This document shows positions 25,977 to 35,294 of a stretch of DNA of 64,000 nucleotides, one piece after another. The stretch spans positions 4,381,113-4,445,112 of the forward strand of contig NZ_LIGI01000001.1 in the NCBI RefSeq assembly GCF_001273955.1, in the 5' to 3' direction. The notes beneath the pieces were generated by a model. The model saw only the letters and a list, made by a program, of their open reading frames with translations, ran no database searches and was not told the DNA's origin. Both the position numbers and the translations under genes were made by a program. Each line of letters starts with the position of its first letter. The first letter of the stretch is position 1. The stretch comes from Bacillus sp. FJAT-27245 (GTDB lineage: Bacteria > Bacillota > Bacilli > Bacillales > Cytobacillaceae).

Positions 25977-27188
25977 TTATTTCAAGAATCCAACAAAGAT
26001 GCCTGCCAGGATAACCGAGACAATCGTCACGGTTATAAAACCACCTACCAGCATCGGCGGCAGCATATGGCTTGTCAGCATTTCCCTTTCTTTTTCATCA
26101 TCCGTTAACGACTTGATCACTTCATTGGTAATAATATAGTCAGCCGGGAATCCATATAAGGCTGTTAGCGAAACAGCGAATGCCATATGTTTGCTCACTT
26201 TTAGAAATTTTCCGACGATAAAGGAAAAAATATACATCCCGACAACAGCCAGGAGGATGGAGCCAATCAGCGGGAAAAGAATCTCAAGCATCATGCTTGG
26301 CGTCGCTTGTTTTAGGCCGTCAAAAATAAACAGCATCAGTACCATTAGGGCTAGCCCAAAGCCATTTGCTCTTTGTAATACCTGTTTTTCCAAAAATCCC
26401 GCACTTGAGGCGATAACCCCAAAGAGTAAACACAAAACGAAGGGGCTGATGGAGACAACCGGTGCTGCTAGAGCAGAAACCAAATAGGCGAGATATGCAA
26501 CGAATGCCAGCCTAAAAAGCTTAAAGAAATCAGTGTTGTATTTTTCCGGCAAGTTTTTAAAAAGTTTAAGCTTAGGCTCTGCATCAGCCGAAGATGCTGC
26601 CACCTCATGCTGTCCGGCTTCCTGTTCCGTGTTGGCCGTAATTTGTCCGCTGCGATATAGGTTTAACAGCCTTTTCCCCTCTTTTTTTAACACGATGGAG
26701 GTGATTGGATAACCGGCAAAGCCTTGCACCACATAGATGACAATGGCAAAGACGGAAAGGGAGATAAGGCCTGCTTCCTTTGCACCTTCCGACATAATCA
26801 AAGCGGATACTATACCGCCTACTAATGGAGGTATCGCTACAACGACTGTCTTAAATCCAAAAATAACGCTGCCAATCGTAAATAAAATGGCGATAATGCC
26901 AAGGATCCCAAATAGGGCGATTACAATGGTTTTCCATTGGTTTTTCAATTCTTTCAAGGATAACAATGTACCCATGTTAGTAATGAGTAAATACATCATC
27001 ATGGTCGCAACAACTGGCGGTACACCCGCAATTGATACGATGTCTTTCGGAAAAAACGTCCAATAACCAGCGAGGAATAGGACGGCACAGACAAACATGG
27101 ATGGTACCCAGGCTTTTGTCCGTACAGCAACTAAATCCCCTATCAATAGAATGCCTACAATAATAACAAGTGCCAGCATTTGTGACAT
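25977..27188 (-). CDS. Multi-pass membrane protein, probable transporter (GltS-like architecture)
   Basis: A 403-residue protein with about ten to eleven hydrophobic segments and a hydrophilic central loop around residues 175-215. Stretches such as 'PPLVGGIVSALIMSEGAKEAG' resemble the glycine-rich re-entrant loops of GltS/CitS-type symporters, but I do not recognise the exact family. It is the first gene of the operon and lies 15 bases before the N-carbamoylase-type gene, so it likely imports that substrate. GGAGTGA precedes the ATG. Confidence 0.65.
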   Translation of the reverse strand: MSQMLALVIIVGILLIGDLVAVRTKAWVPSMFVCAVLFLAGYWTFFPKDIVSIAGVPPVVATMMMYLLITNMGTLLSLKELKNQWKTIVIALFGILGIIAILFTIGSVIFGFKTVVVAIPPLVGGIVSALIMSEGAKEAGLISLSVFAIVIYVVQGFAGYPITSIVLKKEGKRLLNLYRSGQITANTEQEAGQHEVAASSADAEPKLKLFKNLPEKYNTDFFKLFRLAFVAYLAYLVSALAAPVVSISPFVLCLLFGVIASSAGFLEKQVLQRANGFGLALMVLMLFIFDGLKQATPSMMLEILFPLIGSILLAVVGMYIFSFIVGKFLKVSKHMAFAVSLTALYGFPADYIITNEVIKSLTDDEKEREMLTSHMLPPMLVGGFITVTIVSVILAGIFVGFLK

Positions 27189-27254
27189 AAACTCACTCCG
27201 CTTTCTCTAAGAGGTTAGTAATCATTCGCCTTACGAAAATAATGTAATAGTAGA

Positions 27255-27283
27255 ATAATATTATAATTATATTGTTCAGTCAA
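27255..27283 (-). promoter_or_regulatory. SigA-type promoter of the permease-amidohydrolase operon
   Basis: On the minus strand TTGACT (27278-27283), a 17-base spacer and TATTAT (27255-27260). Confidence 0.6.
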
Positions 27284-27306
27284 TTCCAAATTTTTTTTAC
27301 ACGAAC

Positions 27307-27359
27307 AGTGCCAAGCACCACCCGAATTATGTCGAATAAATCGGGTGGTGCCTGGCACT
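27307..27359. repeat. Dispersed GTGCC-type palindromic repeat (19-bp stem)
   Basis: AGTGCCAAGCACCACCCGA (27307-27325) and its near-exact complement (27341-27359) with one G-U pair and a 15-base loop. This is the cleanest copy of the repeat in the window. The remaining bases of this 458-base gap (27360-27647) hold only a short frame with no family match. Confidence 0.75.
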
Positions 27360-27647
27360 CCTTTTAGACCAAGTTGGTTTTTAAAAAATAATTTTCCTTT
27401 ATTGCTCACATTGGCGGTTCATTTTAAAAATTGCATGTTACTGGGAATGCTTTTACAAGAATTAATGAACCTTCTTCGAAAAGAAACCATTTCCCACGAT
27501 AAAAACTTGATTAGCTTGGCTAGTATCCTTATGTGGAATGCCAGCTAAAGCTACTTCAACAAACTTAAGGTATCATCATTTATTTTACGGGGGATGCATT
27601 GTTTTCACTTACAACTCAACAATATACGGGTAGATATGGCTACTGCC

Positions 27648-28373
27648 TTAACCATAATTTGGCGTTAGGGATGCAGTAGGAATCTTCTTTTGGTTCATTC
27701 TCAGTTCCCATATATCCCAAGGATAATGACTAGTTGGTATTGAATAAACTTCTATTGGTTCCTTCCTAACAGGATGCTCGAAATGAATCGAATGAGCCCA
27801 AAGTGCAATTTGTTGTCCAGGTTTATTAAGATGTTCCCCATATTTTTGATCACCGAAAATCGGGTTGCCCATTGCTGACAGTTGAACTCGAATTTGGTGG
27901 GGCCTCCCCGTGTGAAGTTTTACGGAAAGTAAACTTAATCCTCTTTTCGATTCCATTACCTTATAATCCAGCACAGCCTTTTTGCCGTTTGGGTGAGAAG
28001 GAGAAACAACCGACACTTTATTCTTCCTATGGTCCTTATAAAGGTAATGGACTAATTGTCCCTTTTTCTTGTCCGGGGTTCCATGGACAACCACTATATA
28101 ATGTCGTTCAATCACATGTCTGCGAATCATATCCGATAATCTAGAAGCGGCCTTGGAAGTTTTAGCAAACACCATCGCACCACCCACTGGACGGTCCAGT
28201 CGATGTACAAGCCCCAAATATACATCACCTGGCTTTTGGTAACGTATTTTTAAGTCAACTTTTAACATGGTCAACAAATCAAGGCATCCGCTACTATCTT
28301 TCTGAACAGGGACGTTGACTGGCTTTTCTACCAATAGCAGATGATTATCCTCAAATAATATTGATATTTTCAT
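27648..28373 (-). CDS. RluA-family pseudouridine synthase
   Basis: A 241-residue enzyme that isomerises uridine to pseudouridine in structured RNA. The catalytic motif with the invariant aspartate is 'GLVHRLDRPVGGAMVFAKT'; 'HTGRPHQIRVQLSAMGNPIFGD' is the second family block. It lacks an S4 domain, like the short RluA-type paralogues of Bacillus. The ATG at 28373 (protein starts 'MKISILFEDNHLL') is chosen over an in-frame start at 28430 because family members begin here and AGGAG lies upstream, although 11 bases away. It stands alone. Confidence 0.85.
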   Translation of the reverse strand: MKISILFEDNHLLLVEKPVNVPVQKDSSGCLDLLTMLKVDLKIRYQKPGDVYLGLVHRLDRPVGGAMVFAKTSKAASRLSDMIRRHVIERHYIVVVHGTPDKKKGQLVHYLYKDHRKNKVSVVSPSHPNGKKAVLDYKVMESKRGLSLLSVKLHTGRPHQIRVQLSAMGNPIFGDQKYGEHLNKPGQQIALWAHSIHFEHPVRKEPIEVYSIPTSHYPWDIWELRMNQKKIPTASLTPNYG

Positions 28374-28581
28374 AGATTGATAGTCTCCTAAAGGCATATT
28401 GCCATCTATCATACCATTTATTACGGACAACTCCCACCGCTAGGGCAATTAAAAGCCTGGAACTAACTGTTTCAATGTTCCTTCAGTTTATTTTGAAATA
28501 ATAAAATAGAGAACATCAATTTTTATAGTACGTTAAGTCAGATTAGCTCTATAGGACTATTTTCAAAGAAGGAGGGTTAAT

Positions 28582-28614
28582 TAGAAAAGCCTTACTCTTA
28601 AATAAAAGTAAGGC
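28582..28614 (-). terminator. Terminator of the NCS1-deoD unit
   Basis: On the minus strand GCCTTACT / AGTAAGGC with a ten-base loop followed by TTTTCTAATT, just after deoD. Confidence 0.85.
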
Positions 28615-28637
28615 AGTTTTCTAACGCTATGATTTGG

Positions 28638-29348
28638 CTATTCATTTATGAGTGTTTCTAAAGCAACTATAATCATGTCATTAAACGTTGTTTGGCGTTC
28701 TTCCGCTGTTGTTTCTTCCCCTGTAATCACATGGTCGCTCACTGTCATAATACTTAACACGTCGATGTTGTATTTTGCTCCAAGTGTATAAAGAGCCGCT
28801 GTCTCCATATCCACGCCTAAAACCCCGTAATCAGCCAGCTTGCGGATCATGGAATCTTCGTCTTCATAGAACGAATCGCCAGTAAACACATTGCCTACAT
28901 GAACTGTTAAACCGCCATTCTGTTTCGATAAGCGATAGGCTCTCTCCAACAGCGCAAAGCTGGCGTTTGGTGCATAATTTATTTGCGGAAAAATGATGTT
29001 TTGCATTTTCGAATCATTTGTAGCGGCCATTGCCATGATAATGTCACGGATCTTTACTTCGCGCTTCATTGCCCCGATTGTACCAACGCGAATGATATTT
29101 TTCACGCCATAGTCTTTAATGAGTTCAGTGGCATAAATACTCATCGAAGGGGCGCCCATTCCGGAAGATTGAATAGAAATCCTATGGCCTTTATATGTCC
29201 CGGTATATCCATACATTCCGCGAACAGTATTATGGCATTCAACATCCTCCAAAAAAGTATCTGCAATAAATTTAGCGCGGAGCGGATCTCCCGGCATCAA
29301 TACTTTTTCAGCAATTTGGCTTTCTTTTGCATTCAAATGGATACTCAT
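28638..29348 (-). CDS. deoD: Purine-nucleoside phosphorylase, DeoD type
   Basis: A 236-residue hexameric-type phosphorylase that converts purine (deoxy)nucleosides and phosphate to free base and (deoxy)ribose-1-phosphate. It follows the Bacillus DeoD sequence closely from '[20 protein letters not shown]' through '[12 protein letters not shown]' (nucleoside-binding Met-Glu) to '[20 protein letters not shown]' (catalytic Asp). The ATG at 29348 matches the family start; the in-frame TTG at 29366 overlaps the GGAGG ribosome binding site. It lies 29 bases after the NCS1 permease in the same unit. Confidence 0.95.
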   Translation of the reverse strand: MSIHLNAKESQIAEKVLMPGDPLRAKFIADTFLEDVECHNTVRGMYGYTGTYKGHRISIQSSGMGAPSMSIYATELIKDYGVKNIIRVGTIGAMKREVKIRDIIMAMAATNDSKMQNIIFPQINYAPNASFALLERAYRLSKQNGGLTVHVGNVFTGDSFYEDEDSMIRKLADYGVLGVDMETAALYTLGAKYNIDVLSIMTVSDHVITGEETTAEERQTTFNDMIIVALETLINE

Positions 29349-29377
29349 AAAATGTCTTGCCTCCAAAAAATAATCTA

Positions 29378-30766
29378 TTATGCTGCATTTCCTTCTCTAA
29401 CTGCTGTTTGCTTCTTCAGTTGCATGGATGAATAGATCCAGCTTAAAACTAAACTAACTGCAAATGTCAGCAATACTCCCAGGCTGTTGCCTTCAAAGAT
29501 TCCTTTCGCAAATGGAGCCGGGAATAGTGGATTGGTAGTAAAAAGAAGCCCAACAATCACCCCTGCAAACCAGATCATTACATTCCCCTTATCAACGGAA
29601 ATGTTTTTATCTCCTGAGATGATATCAGGGTCATATCCCTGCTTTTTGCGAAGGATGACATAATCTACTCCGAATATTGCCGTCCAAGCCGCCAAACCAA
29701 TACCGACTACCCCTAAAAACATTTGGAATGAACCCAGGAAGTTACCATTTATGAATAATACATAAACCGGGAGCAATACCATGATTGCACCATGGAAAAT
29801 GATCGATGTTCGATCTGAAATTTTTATATTCGTAGCTTCTAATGCATAACGTCCGGACCGAAGTGAAATAACTGACGGTGGAATAATGCCGCCGAGTGCA
29901 GTAATAAAATATGGAATCACCATCCACTTAGGCATTTGCAGGGCTAGGGCCGCAATTGGGTCGGCTGAACTAATTAGACCGGGATTCGTTGCATTCATTA
30001 AAATCCCCAGGAACATAATGACAAATAGTGGTATGGCTGATGCAAACGTTGTTGTCAAAAAAATTGACCTATTCGAAGATTGGGGGCTTTGATAACAGGA
30101 ATAATCGCTCGCGCATATAGCCCAGCTAAGCGCGGAACCAGCAATAATAATGGAAATAGCGGGCAATACGCCTCCAACCCAGTCCCCATTCGGCATTTCC
30201 ATAAGTGCCGACCAATCTGTTTGCGGAACTAAAATAACTAAAACTACCACTGTTAACGCGCCAAAAATATACGTAAATATTGTTTGGGCTTTTACAAGCG
30301 TTTCTTGTTTTACAAGAGACAATGCCATCACGGCAATTGCAAGGCCGATTAACCCAATGAGTTGGGTTGTGGTTGTTACTTTAAATCCAAGTGCAGTGAC
30401 GATTGCATTAATGGAAAAAATACCTGTTGGAACATTTCCGACACTCAGCCAGCCAATCAAACAAATCCATGCCAATACAGCTGGAATCAGGTTTCCCTTT
30501 GATCCAAAAGGCGCCCGGGATAACACAAAAGTTGGTGCCTTTCCGAGCTTGCCTGGCAAGCTAAGGTATCCAATCAGTGCGAACGAGGCAGCCCCTAATA
30601 ATGCGGCAATGACTGATTGAATGAAATTGAGGCCATAGCTTACGATAATCCCTCCGTAAACCAAACCCATAATACCAATATTCAATGAAAACCAAATCCA
30701 AAATAATTGCCTAGGTTGCCCAACTCTTTCATTTTCCGGAATCAAATCAGGGTAATTTTGACTCAT
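29378..30766 (-). CDS. NCS1-family purine/cytosine permease
   Basis: A 462-residue, 12-segment transporter of the nucleobase:cation symporter-1 family (CodB-like). Typical stretches are '[17 protein letters not shown]', '[22 protein letters not shown]' and '[15 protein letters not shown]'. The family carries cytosine, purines, allantoin or hydantoins. It is co-transcribed with deoD, so a purine base or nucleoside is the likely cargo. The upstream region contains a well-formed promoter and a GntR operator. Confidence 0.86.
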   Translation of the reverse strand: MSQNYPDLIPENERVGQPRQLFWIWFSLNIGIMGLVYGGIIVSYGLNFIQSVIAALLGAASFALIGYLSLPGKLGKAPTFVLSRAPFGSKGNLIPAVLAWICLIGWLSVGNVPTGIFSINAIVTALGFKVTTTTQLIGLIGLAIAVMALSLVKQETLVKAQTIFTYIFGALTVVVLVILVPQTDWSALMEMPNGDWVGGVLPAISIIIAGSALSWAICASDYSCYQSPQSSNRSIFLTTTFASAIPLFVIMFLGILMNATNPGLISSADPIAALALQMPKWMVIPYFITALGGIIPPSVISLRSGRYALEATNIKISDRTSIIFHGAIMVLLPVYVLFINGNFLGSFQMFLGVVGIGLAAWTAIFGVDYVILRKKQGYDPDIISGDKNISVDKGNVMIWFAGVIVGLLFTTNPLFPAPFAKGIFEGNSLGVLLTFAVSLVLSWIYSSMQLKKQTAVREGNAA

Positions 30767-30969
30767 TCCCCTAGCCCTCTTTCTCTTTAGAAGTTTATTT
30801 ACTAAAACTCGGAAAATCTTTTAGCGAATCATACTTCACGCGAGGCATGAGGATAACCTACTTTCCCATCTGAGCGGAACATCTGATGCCAGACGTGCTT
30901 GCTGAAAACTAGGCCAGCTGAACGAATAATGACCTCGTACCTTTACAGCACATCTAAAAGATGAACCTC

Positions 30970-30995
30970 AACTTGTATACTTGAGTAGACAAGTT
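30970..30995. promoter_or_regulatory. GntR operator upstream of the NCS1-deoD unit
   Basis: A 26-base near-palindrome with outer arms AACTTGT / ACAAGTT and inner TACT / AGTA; 22 of 26 positions are self-complementary. An almost identical palindrome lies at 33926-33951 in front of the gntR-family gene, so both units are probably repressed by that protein. The surrounding 390-base gap (30767-31156) contains only this site and a promoter. Confidence 0.8.
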
Positions 30996-31022
30996 GCGAG
31001 AAATATGATACCGCTTTCTTTC

Positions 31023-31051
31023 AATATAATCTCTCCTAAAATAACTGTCAA
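31023..31051 (-). promoter_or_regulatory. SigA-type promoter of the NCS1-deoD unit
   Basis: On the minus strand TTGACA (31046-31051), a 17-base spacer and TATATT (31023-31028). The operator begins 28 bases downstream of the -10 element. The promoter shares the stretches TTGACAGTTAT and AGATTATATTGA with the gntR promoter near 34 kb. Confidence 0.8.
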
Positions 31052-31156
31052 GCAGCCATTTTTTCGCAGTGGTAGCGTATTCTTCAGTACCCTTTCACTC
31101 AGGAACTCTACAAAAAATTATGCTAATAAACGGTTTCTCACAGCAACTGCATAAAT

Positions 31157-32095
31157 TTACTTTGATAAAATACTGCTTCCAGCCAGCCAAGCCCCTCCGC
31201 TTTGTTGGACTACCTCCGCAGACACATCATTCCCAAGTCGGCAGGCTTCCTCTGTTGACATCCCATAGGCCAAACCACTTATAAATGCTCCTGTGTGTGA
31301 ATCACCTGCCCCGATTGTATCCACCACTGTTACTTTTTTAGCGGATACATACCCAGACCCATGTTGGTCTCGGTAATAACACCCATCCTTGCCCAAGGTC
31401 ACAACCACGGCTTCTAGCGTCTGGGCGTGCAAGGCAGCAACAGCTTTTTCGACAAACCCTGGATTCCGCCTGTCACCGGCTGGGTAAAGCATGCTTAATT
31501 CGCTTTGGTTGCAATGAACAATCGTTCCCGGCTGCAGGAGCGCTTCCAATACCGCTGGGGTGAGGAATGCGGCTCTTGGGCCCGGATCAAAGATTATCTT
31601 GGTATGTGCGGCTTTTTTAGCCATCACCTCTTGAACCAGTACCTCCCCTGACGGCCCTTCCAGTTCATAGCCGGACAAATAGATATACAAATAGTCTGAT
31701 AAATCGATTTCCTCGAACCACTCGGTCTTCCAGCAGGTTTCAAGGCCTGGGATCGTTAAGAACGTCCTCTCCCCATCCTTTTCCACAAATGAAATATTCC
31801 AGCCATTGTCTTTGGAATCATCATCAAGAACAAGCGGAATTCCCTGTTTCATAAATTCCTCGCGGATGAGTTGGGCATAAGGGCCTTTTCCAATTGGCGC
31901 GAATAGCGTATTAGGTACGTCAAAGCGGTGAATGACCTGCCTGACATTATAGGCGCATCCCCCAACAATTGTCTTCTCAAGCTTCCCCATCACATCTTCA
32001 CCGGTTTTGGGGAGAGTATCGGTATGAATGACTACATCTACGACAGCTGCCCCTATTACGAGAACATTACTATTGGGCACTAATGTCTTTTCCAT
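31157..32095 (-). CDS. PfkB-family carbohydrate/nucleoside kinase (YegV-like)
   Basis: A 312-residue kinase of the ribokinase superfamily. Seen: 'VLVIGAAVVDVVIHTDTLPKTGEDV', 'VGGCAYNVRQVI' (substrate lid) and the catalytic 'DTIGAGDSHTGAFISGL' near the C-terminus. PfkB enzymes phosphorylate sugars or nucleosides. It is the third gene of the gntR unit, after the ADP-ribosylglycohydrolase, reproducing the gene set of the Escherichia coli yegTUVW cluster (transporter, YegU, YegV, GntR). Exact substrate unknown. Confidence 0.83.
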   Translation of the reverse strand: MEKTLVPNSNVLVIGAAVVDVVIHTDTLPKTGEDVMGKLEKTIVGGCAYNVRQVIHRFDVPNTLFAPIGKGPYAQLIREEFMKQGIPLVLDDDSKDNGWNISFVEKDGERTFLTIPGLETCWKTEWFEEIDLSDYLYIYLSGYELEGPSGEVLVQEVMAKKAAHTKIIFDPGPRAAFLTPAVLEALLQPGTIVHCNQSELSMLYPAGDRRNPGFVEKAVAALHAQTLEAVVVTLGKDGCYYRDQHGSGYVSAKKVTVVDTIGAGDSHTGAFISGLAYGMSTEEACRLGNDVSAEVVQQSGGAWLAGSSILSK

Positions 32096-32157
32096 CTGCT
32101 ACGACCTCATTCTTATGTTTTTTAAAATAGGAAAAGTAATGAAACTGACCCACAACC

Positions 32158-33168
32158 TTATCTTGAAAAAATTCCATTTAACGTATCCCGATAGGATACT
32201 ATCTGTTCCGCATAGCCATGTAAATTAACCGGATTTTCCGAATCGATTTGTTGAATCATTGATTCGTCAATTTTCGAAAAGCCTTGTTTTGCCCCGCAAA
32301 TGGCCGTTGCCATTGCGCCAATTGTGTCTGTATCTCCGCCAATATTCGCGCATAACAAGGCGCAGCGCTCAACCGACTTGGCATAATAAGCAATACTCAA
32401 GGCAGCAGGGACCGACTCGCTTGTTAACACCCCACAGCCAATCACATGATAAATATGGTTGGAAAACGCTTCTTCATCATCCTTATATTTTTCCGCAAAG
32501 GATAATCCTACTTCCAGCCGTGCCTTTAATGATGCGCTGTACGTTTCGCCTCCATACTGGATAGCCTTATCAAACACGCTCATGGAATAAGACATGATTT
32601 CGTCCCAACTGTTCCCGTTCATGGCCGCGCTCACCGCACCGGCAATCATCGACGCACCGGCAATTGCCACATCGGAAGCGTGGGTGACTTTGCTGACCTT
32701 CCAAACATAATCAATGAGAGCATCCATTTGATTCGGGCTAAATAGACAGCCAATCGGCGCAATCCTCATCGCGGCTCCATTTGTTTCTGCCAAAGCAGTA
32801 ATGTCCGATTGGTCTTCTCCATTTTTAATTGCCGTTAAAGCTGCCTTCGAACTCGGGCCAAGAATGTTATTATCAAATGCCTGAATCCGCTCGGCCCATT
32901 GAATAATCGCGTTTGCAATCCGCTCATCATCGGGAATAAATTGATTTTCGATTAAAGCATCCAGGATTAGCAATGCCTGTGTCGTATCATCGGTGAACTG
33001 TCCTTTTGTAAAATTGCAGGCCACAATATTGGATTCCGGCCCGTCCAAAAATTTCTCTATTTTACCAAAGTACTCTTTAACCTTCCTTCTGCTCCATAGT
33101 TCTGAAGGCATGCCCATTGCGTCTCCAATCGCCATGCCATACAGCGTTCCCAATACCTGGTCTTTCAC
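32158..33168 (-). CDS. ADP-ribosylglycohydrolase family protein (YegU-like)
   Basis: A 336-residue protein of the DraG/ARH fold. The metal-binding acidic motifs are intact: 'GMAIGDAMGMPSEL' at the N-terminus, 'GQFTDDTTQALLI' and 'CANIGGDTDTIGAMATAI'. Family members hydrolyse N- or O-glycosidic bonds to ADP-ribose or related ribosides using two magnesium ions. It starts at GTG with AGGAGGGG upstream and lies 39 bases after the GntR gene. Together with a PfkB kinase, an NCS1 permease and DeoD, a role in processing an imported riboside is likely. Confidence 0.85.
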   Translation of the reverse strand: MKDQVLGTLYGMAIGDAMGMPSELWSRRKVKEYFGKIEKFLDGPESNIVACNFTKGQFTDDTTQALLILDALIENQFIPDDERIANAIIQWAERIQAFDNNILGPSSKAALTAIKNGEDQSDITALAETNGAAMRIAPIGCLFSPNQMDALIDYVWKVSKVTHASDVAIAGASMIAGAVSAAMNGNSWDEIMSYSMSVFDKAIQYGGETYSASLKARLEVGLSFAEKYKDDEEAFSNHIYHVIGCGVLTSESVPAALSIAYYAKSVERCALLCANIGGDTDTIGAMATAICGAKQGFSKIDESMIQQIDSENPVNLHGYAEQIVSYRDTLNGIFSR

Positions 33169-33207
33169 TTAAGCCCCTCCTGTTTGAACAATGTTGTAGC
33201 CTCAGAG

Positions 33208-33912
33208 TCAAATGTTGATGACAAAGTTAAAATCTGCTTTTGGGCTGTACACGACATTCACCTTTTCCACCTCTTTGCCATTTTTATCAAAGGTCTCACC
33301 TTTCACATTTAGCAACGGGCTCCCCGCTTCCACTTCAAACAAGTCCATTAATTGGTCGTTGGCAACGATAGCCGAAACACTTAAATGGGCATTGCTAGGA
33401 TGAATATTGTATTGGCTCTTGAGCGTTTCATACATTGACTGTTTGGAAAAGTCATAACGGTCCAAGCCTGGGAAGTCGGCTAATGACAGGACGGATGTAT
33501 CCAGCGTTAACCACTGAATTTTCTCATTCTTCTCAAAGCCTCTTAGACGAATCAGTTTCAAATACTTCACCTTTTGATGGATATAGGTTTCGTGGCGGAT
33601 TACTTTTGTAATTGGAATCTGGCCCATTTTCTTTGCATAATCGGAAAAACCGCTGAAATTCCATATATTTTGGCGTACAGAGCGCAAGCGGACAAACGAG
33701 CCTTTTCCATGAATACGCTCTATGAGCCCTTCATTAACTAATACAGCCAAGGCGCGCTGGATTGTGGTGCGTGTAACCTTATACTTGCTGATGAACTCAG
33801 ATTCAGACGGCAGCCTGTCACCCTCTCTATATTCACCCGATAAAATTTGGGACTTGATTTCTTCACTGATCTGCAGATAAATTGGTGCGAATGGATTCTT
33901 ATACGTGGACAC
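33208..33912 (-). CDS. GntR-family (HutC-subfamily) transcriptional regulator
   Basis: A 234-residue regulator with an N-terminal winged helix ('GDRLPSESEFISKYKVTRTT', 'IERIHGKGSFV') and a UTRA-type effector domain. The start is GTG at 33912, nine bases after AAGGAGG; an in-frame TTG at 33948 lies within the operator palindrome and lacks a ribosome binding site. The operator at 33926-33951 is 14 bases upstream, so autoregulation is expected, and the same palindrome controls NCS1-deoD. By position it corresponds to Escherichia coli YegW. Confidence 0.87.
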   Translation of the reverse strand: MSTYKNPFAPIYLQISEEIKSQILSGEYREGDRLPSESEFISKYKVTRTTIQRALAVLVNEGLIERIHGKGSFVRLRSVRQNIWNFSGFSDYAKKMGQIPITKVIRHETYIHQKVKYLKLIRLRGFEKNEKIQWLTLDTSVLSLADFPGLDRYDFSKQSMYETLKSQYNIHPSNAHLSVSAIVANDQLMDLFEVEAGSPLLNVKGETFDKNGKEVEKVNVVYSPKADFNFVINI

Positions 33913-33925
33913 CTTTACCTCCTTC

Positions 33926-33951
33926 AACTTATCTACTCGAGTAGACAAGTT
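33926..33951. promoter_or_regulatory. GntR operator at its own gene
   Basis: A 26-base palindrome with one mismatched pair: AACTTATCTACTC mirrored by GAGTAGACAAGTT. It lies between the promoter and the ribosome binding site of the GntR gene and is the twin of 30970-30995. Confidence 0.85.
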
Positions 33952-33976
33952 AGGTTAAATGTTAGCGGTTACACTC

Positions 33977-34006
33977 AATATAATCTTCCATAATCATAAC
34001 TGTCAA
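33977..34006 (-). promoter_or_regulatory. Promoter of the gntR-yegU-yegV-like unit
   Basis: On the minus strand TTGACA (34001-34006), an 18-base spacer and TATATT (33977-33982). Confidence 0.7.
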
Positions 34007-34175
34007 GATAATTCGACTCAATTAGATTGATTCATTTGCCTCTTATACAAAACTTCCATTTTTGTGCACTCAACTTAGTAAATTGTCGAGAACTTCTCCT
34101 TGTTCGTTTAAGCTTAAATATTATATCTTTATTAAGAACGTGTTCGGAATATTTATTTGGAGGGGAATTGTAAAA

Positions 34176-34871
34176 ATGAAGAAAATTTTTGCCGGTTTGT
34201 TTCTCGTTTTGTCCCTGATCGTTGTTTTTTCTGTTAGTGCCTCCTCACCTCCACCTAAAGTTGAAATCAACGGGGTGAAAGTGTATTCGCCTTATAACTA
34301 TCAGAAAAAAGCTGATGTTTTTGTAGATGTTGAAGCATTTTTCGGAACATTAAACCAGGACTATACAATCAACCACAGCAAAAAAACAGTTACATTTGAA
34401 AATCAAACAGTCAAGATTAACAACTTTAAAGAAGGCTATGTTGCCTCATTTGATGATTTAGCTAAAGCAGTCAAGGATGCCGGTTATACAACAAAGGCAA
34501 CCAAAAATGATAATGGATCCGTTTATTTATTGGTCTTGCCGAAAGGGGTCATTCAGCTTACTCCAAGTGTGCCGAAAATGGGCGAACACTGGGCTATTCC
34601 ATCCACCATGCCAATGGGGCCAATTTACGGGGTTGAAAAAGGAAAGCTGGTGTTTATCGAGGAAATGCCTGCACAGGAATTGTTTACTAAAGGGCAAAGT
34701 GTAGTCGATATAGATGGTATGAAAGGGCTGCCTTCACCTTCAATTGATCATACAAATATCGAATTTCAAGAACACGGCCATGAAGGATATGAGGTCCCTC
34801 ACTATGACATCCACCATTATTTCATAACACCGGAAGAACGGGATGCTATTCCAGGCGATATTCCACATTAA
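34176..34871 (+). CDS. Secreted protein with a copper-amine-oxidase-N-like region and a His-rich C-terminal domain
   Basis: A 231-residue predicted secreted protein with signal peptide 'KKIFAGLFLVLSLIVVFSVSAS'. Residues about 28-115 ('VEINGVKVYSPYNYQKKADVFVDVEAFFG') look like the stalk domain often called copper amine oxidase N-terminal. Residues about 130-231 ('MGEHWAIPSTMPMGPIYGV', 'HEGYEVPHYDIHHYFITPEE') resemble the DUF5602/TTHB210-like fold; the His-rich motifs suggest metal binding, but this is inference. The ATG at 34176 is preferred because GGAGGGG lies upstream and the signal peptide starts there. Confidence 0.7.
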   Translation: MKKIFAGLFLVLSLIVVFSVSASSPPPKVEINGVKVYSPYNYQKKADVFVDVEAFFGTLNQDYTINHSKKTVTFENQTVKINNFKEGYVASFDDLAKAVKDAGYTTKATKNDNGSVYLLVLPKGVIQLTPSVPKMGEHWAIPSTMPMGPIYGVEKGKLVFIEEMPAQELFTKGQSVVDIDGMKGLPSPSIDHTNIEFQEHGHEGYEVPHYDIHHYFITPEERDAIPGDIPH

Positions 34872-34902
34872 TTCGGAGCGATTGCTAAACTGAACCAATT
34901 TT

Positions 34903-34945
34903 AAAAGGATACTTCGTCCATAGCAGGGACATAGTATCCTTTTTC
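34903..34945 (+). terminator. Terminator after the secreted His-rich protein
   Basis: AAAAGGATACT / AGTATCCTTTT with a 19-base loop, followed by TTTTTC. The rest of the 34946-35294 gap is AT-rich, with nothing recognisable except the next gene's ribosome binding site. Confidence 0.85.
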
Positions 34946-35294
34946 TTACATGAAGCTATAGGAATATGAAAATGGGGAGAAATGATAACTACAGCGGCGC
35001 AGGGTTGACTGCTGCTTAATTAATAAAAACGGATATCCTTTAATTATGACACCAATAAGCGCTCTTTTTACTTCCCCTTAATATCGTTCACATTATTTGT
35101 TGCTTTATGTATTAAAAAGAAGAGAGAATCAACTTGTGTTTAAATTTACGAATGAATTATCCTTTATATAGAACGGGATTTCCTCAATATGATGGGAGGC
35201 GTTAATCCACCAGATAACATTACTTGGTCTGTTCCTTGGTCCTGGTCCTATATTTTCCTTTATTAAAAATTATCCAAGAAGGAGAAATTTGAAA

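Noticed and set aside
27345..27548. 67-codon plus-strand ORF after the palindromic repeat
   Set aside because: It begins in the repeat hairpin, lacks a ribosome binding site and has no recognisable domain.
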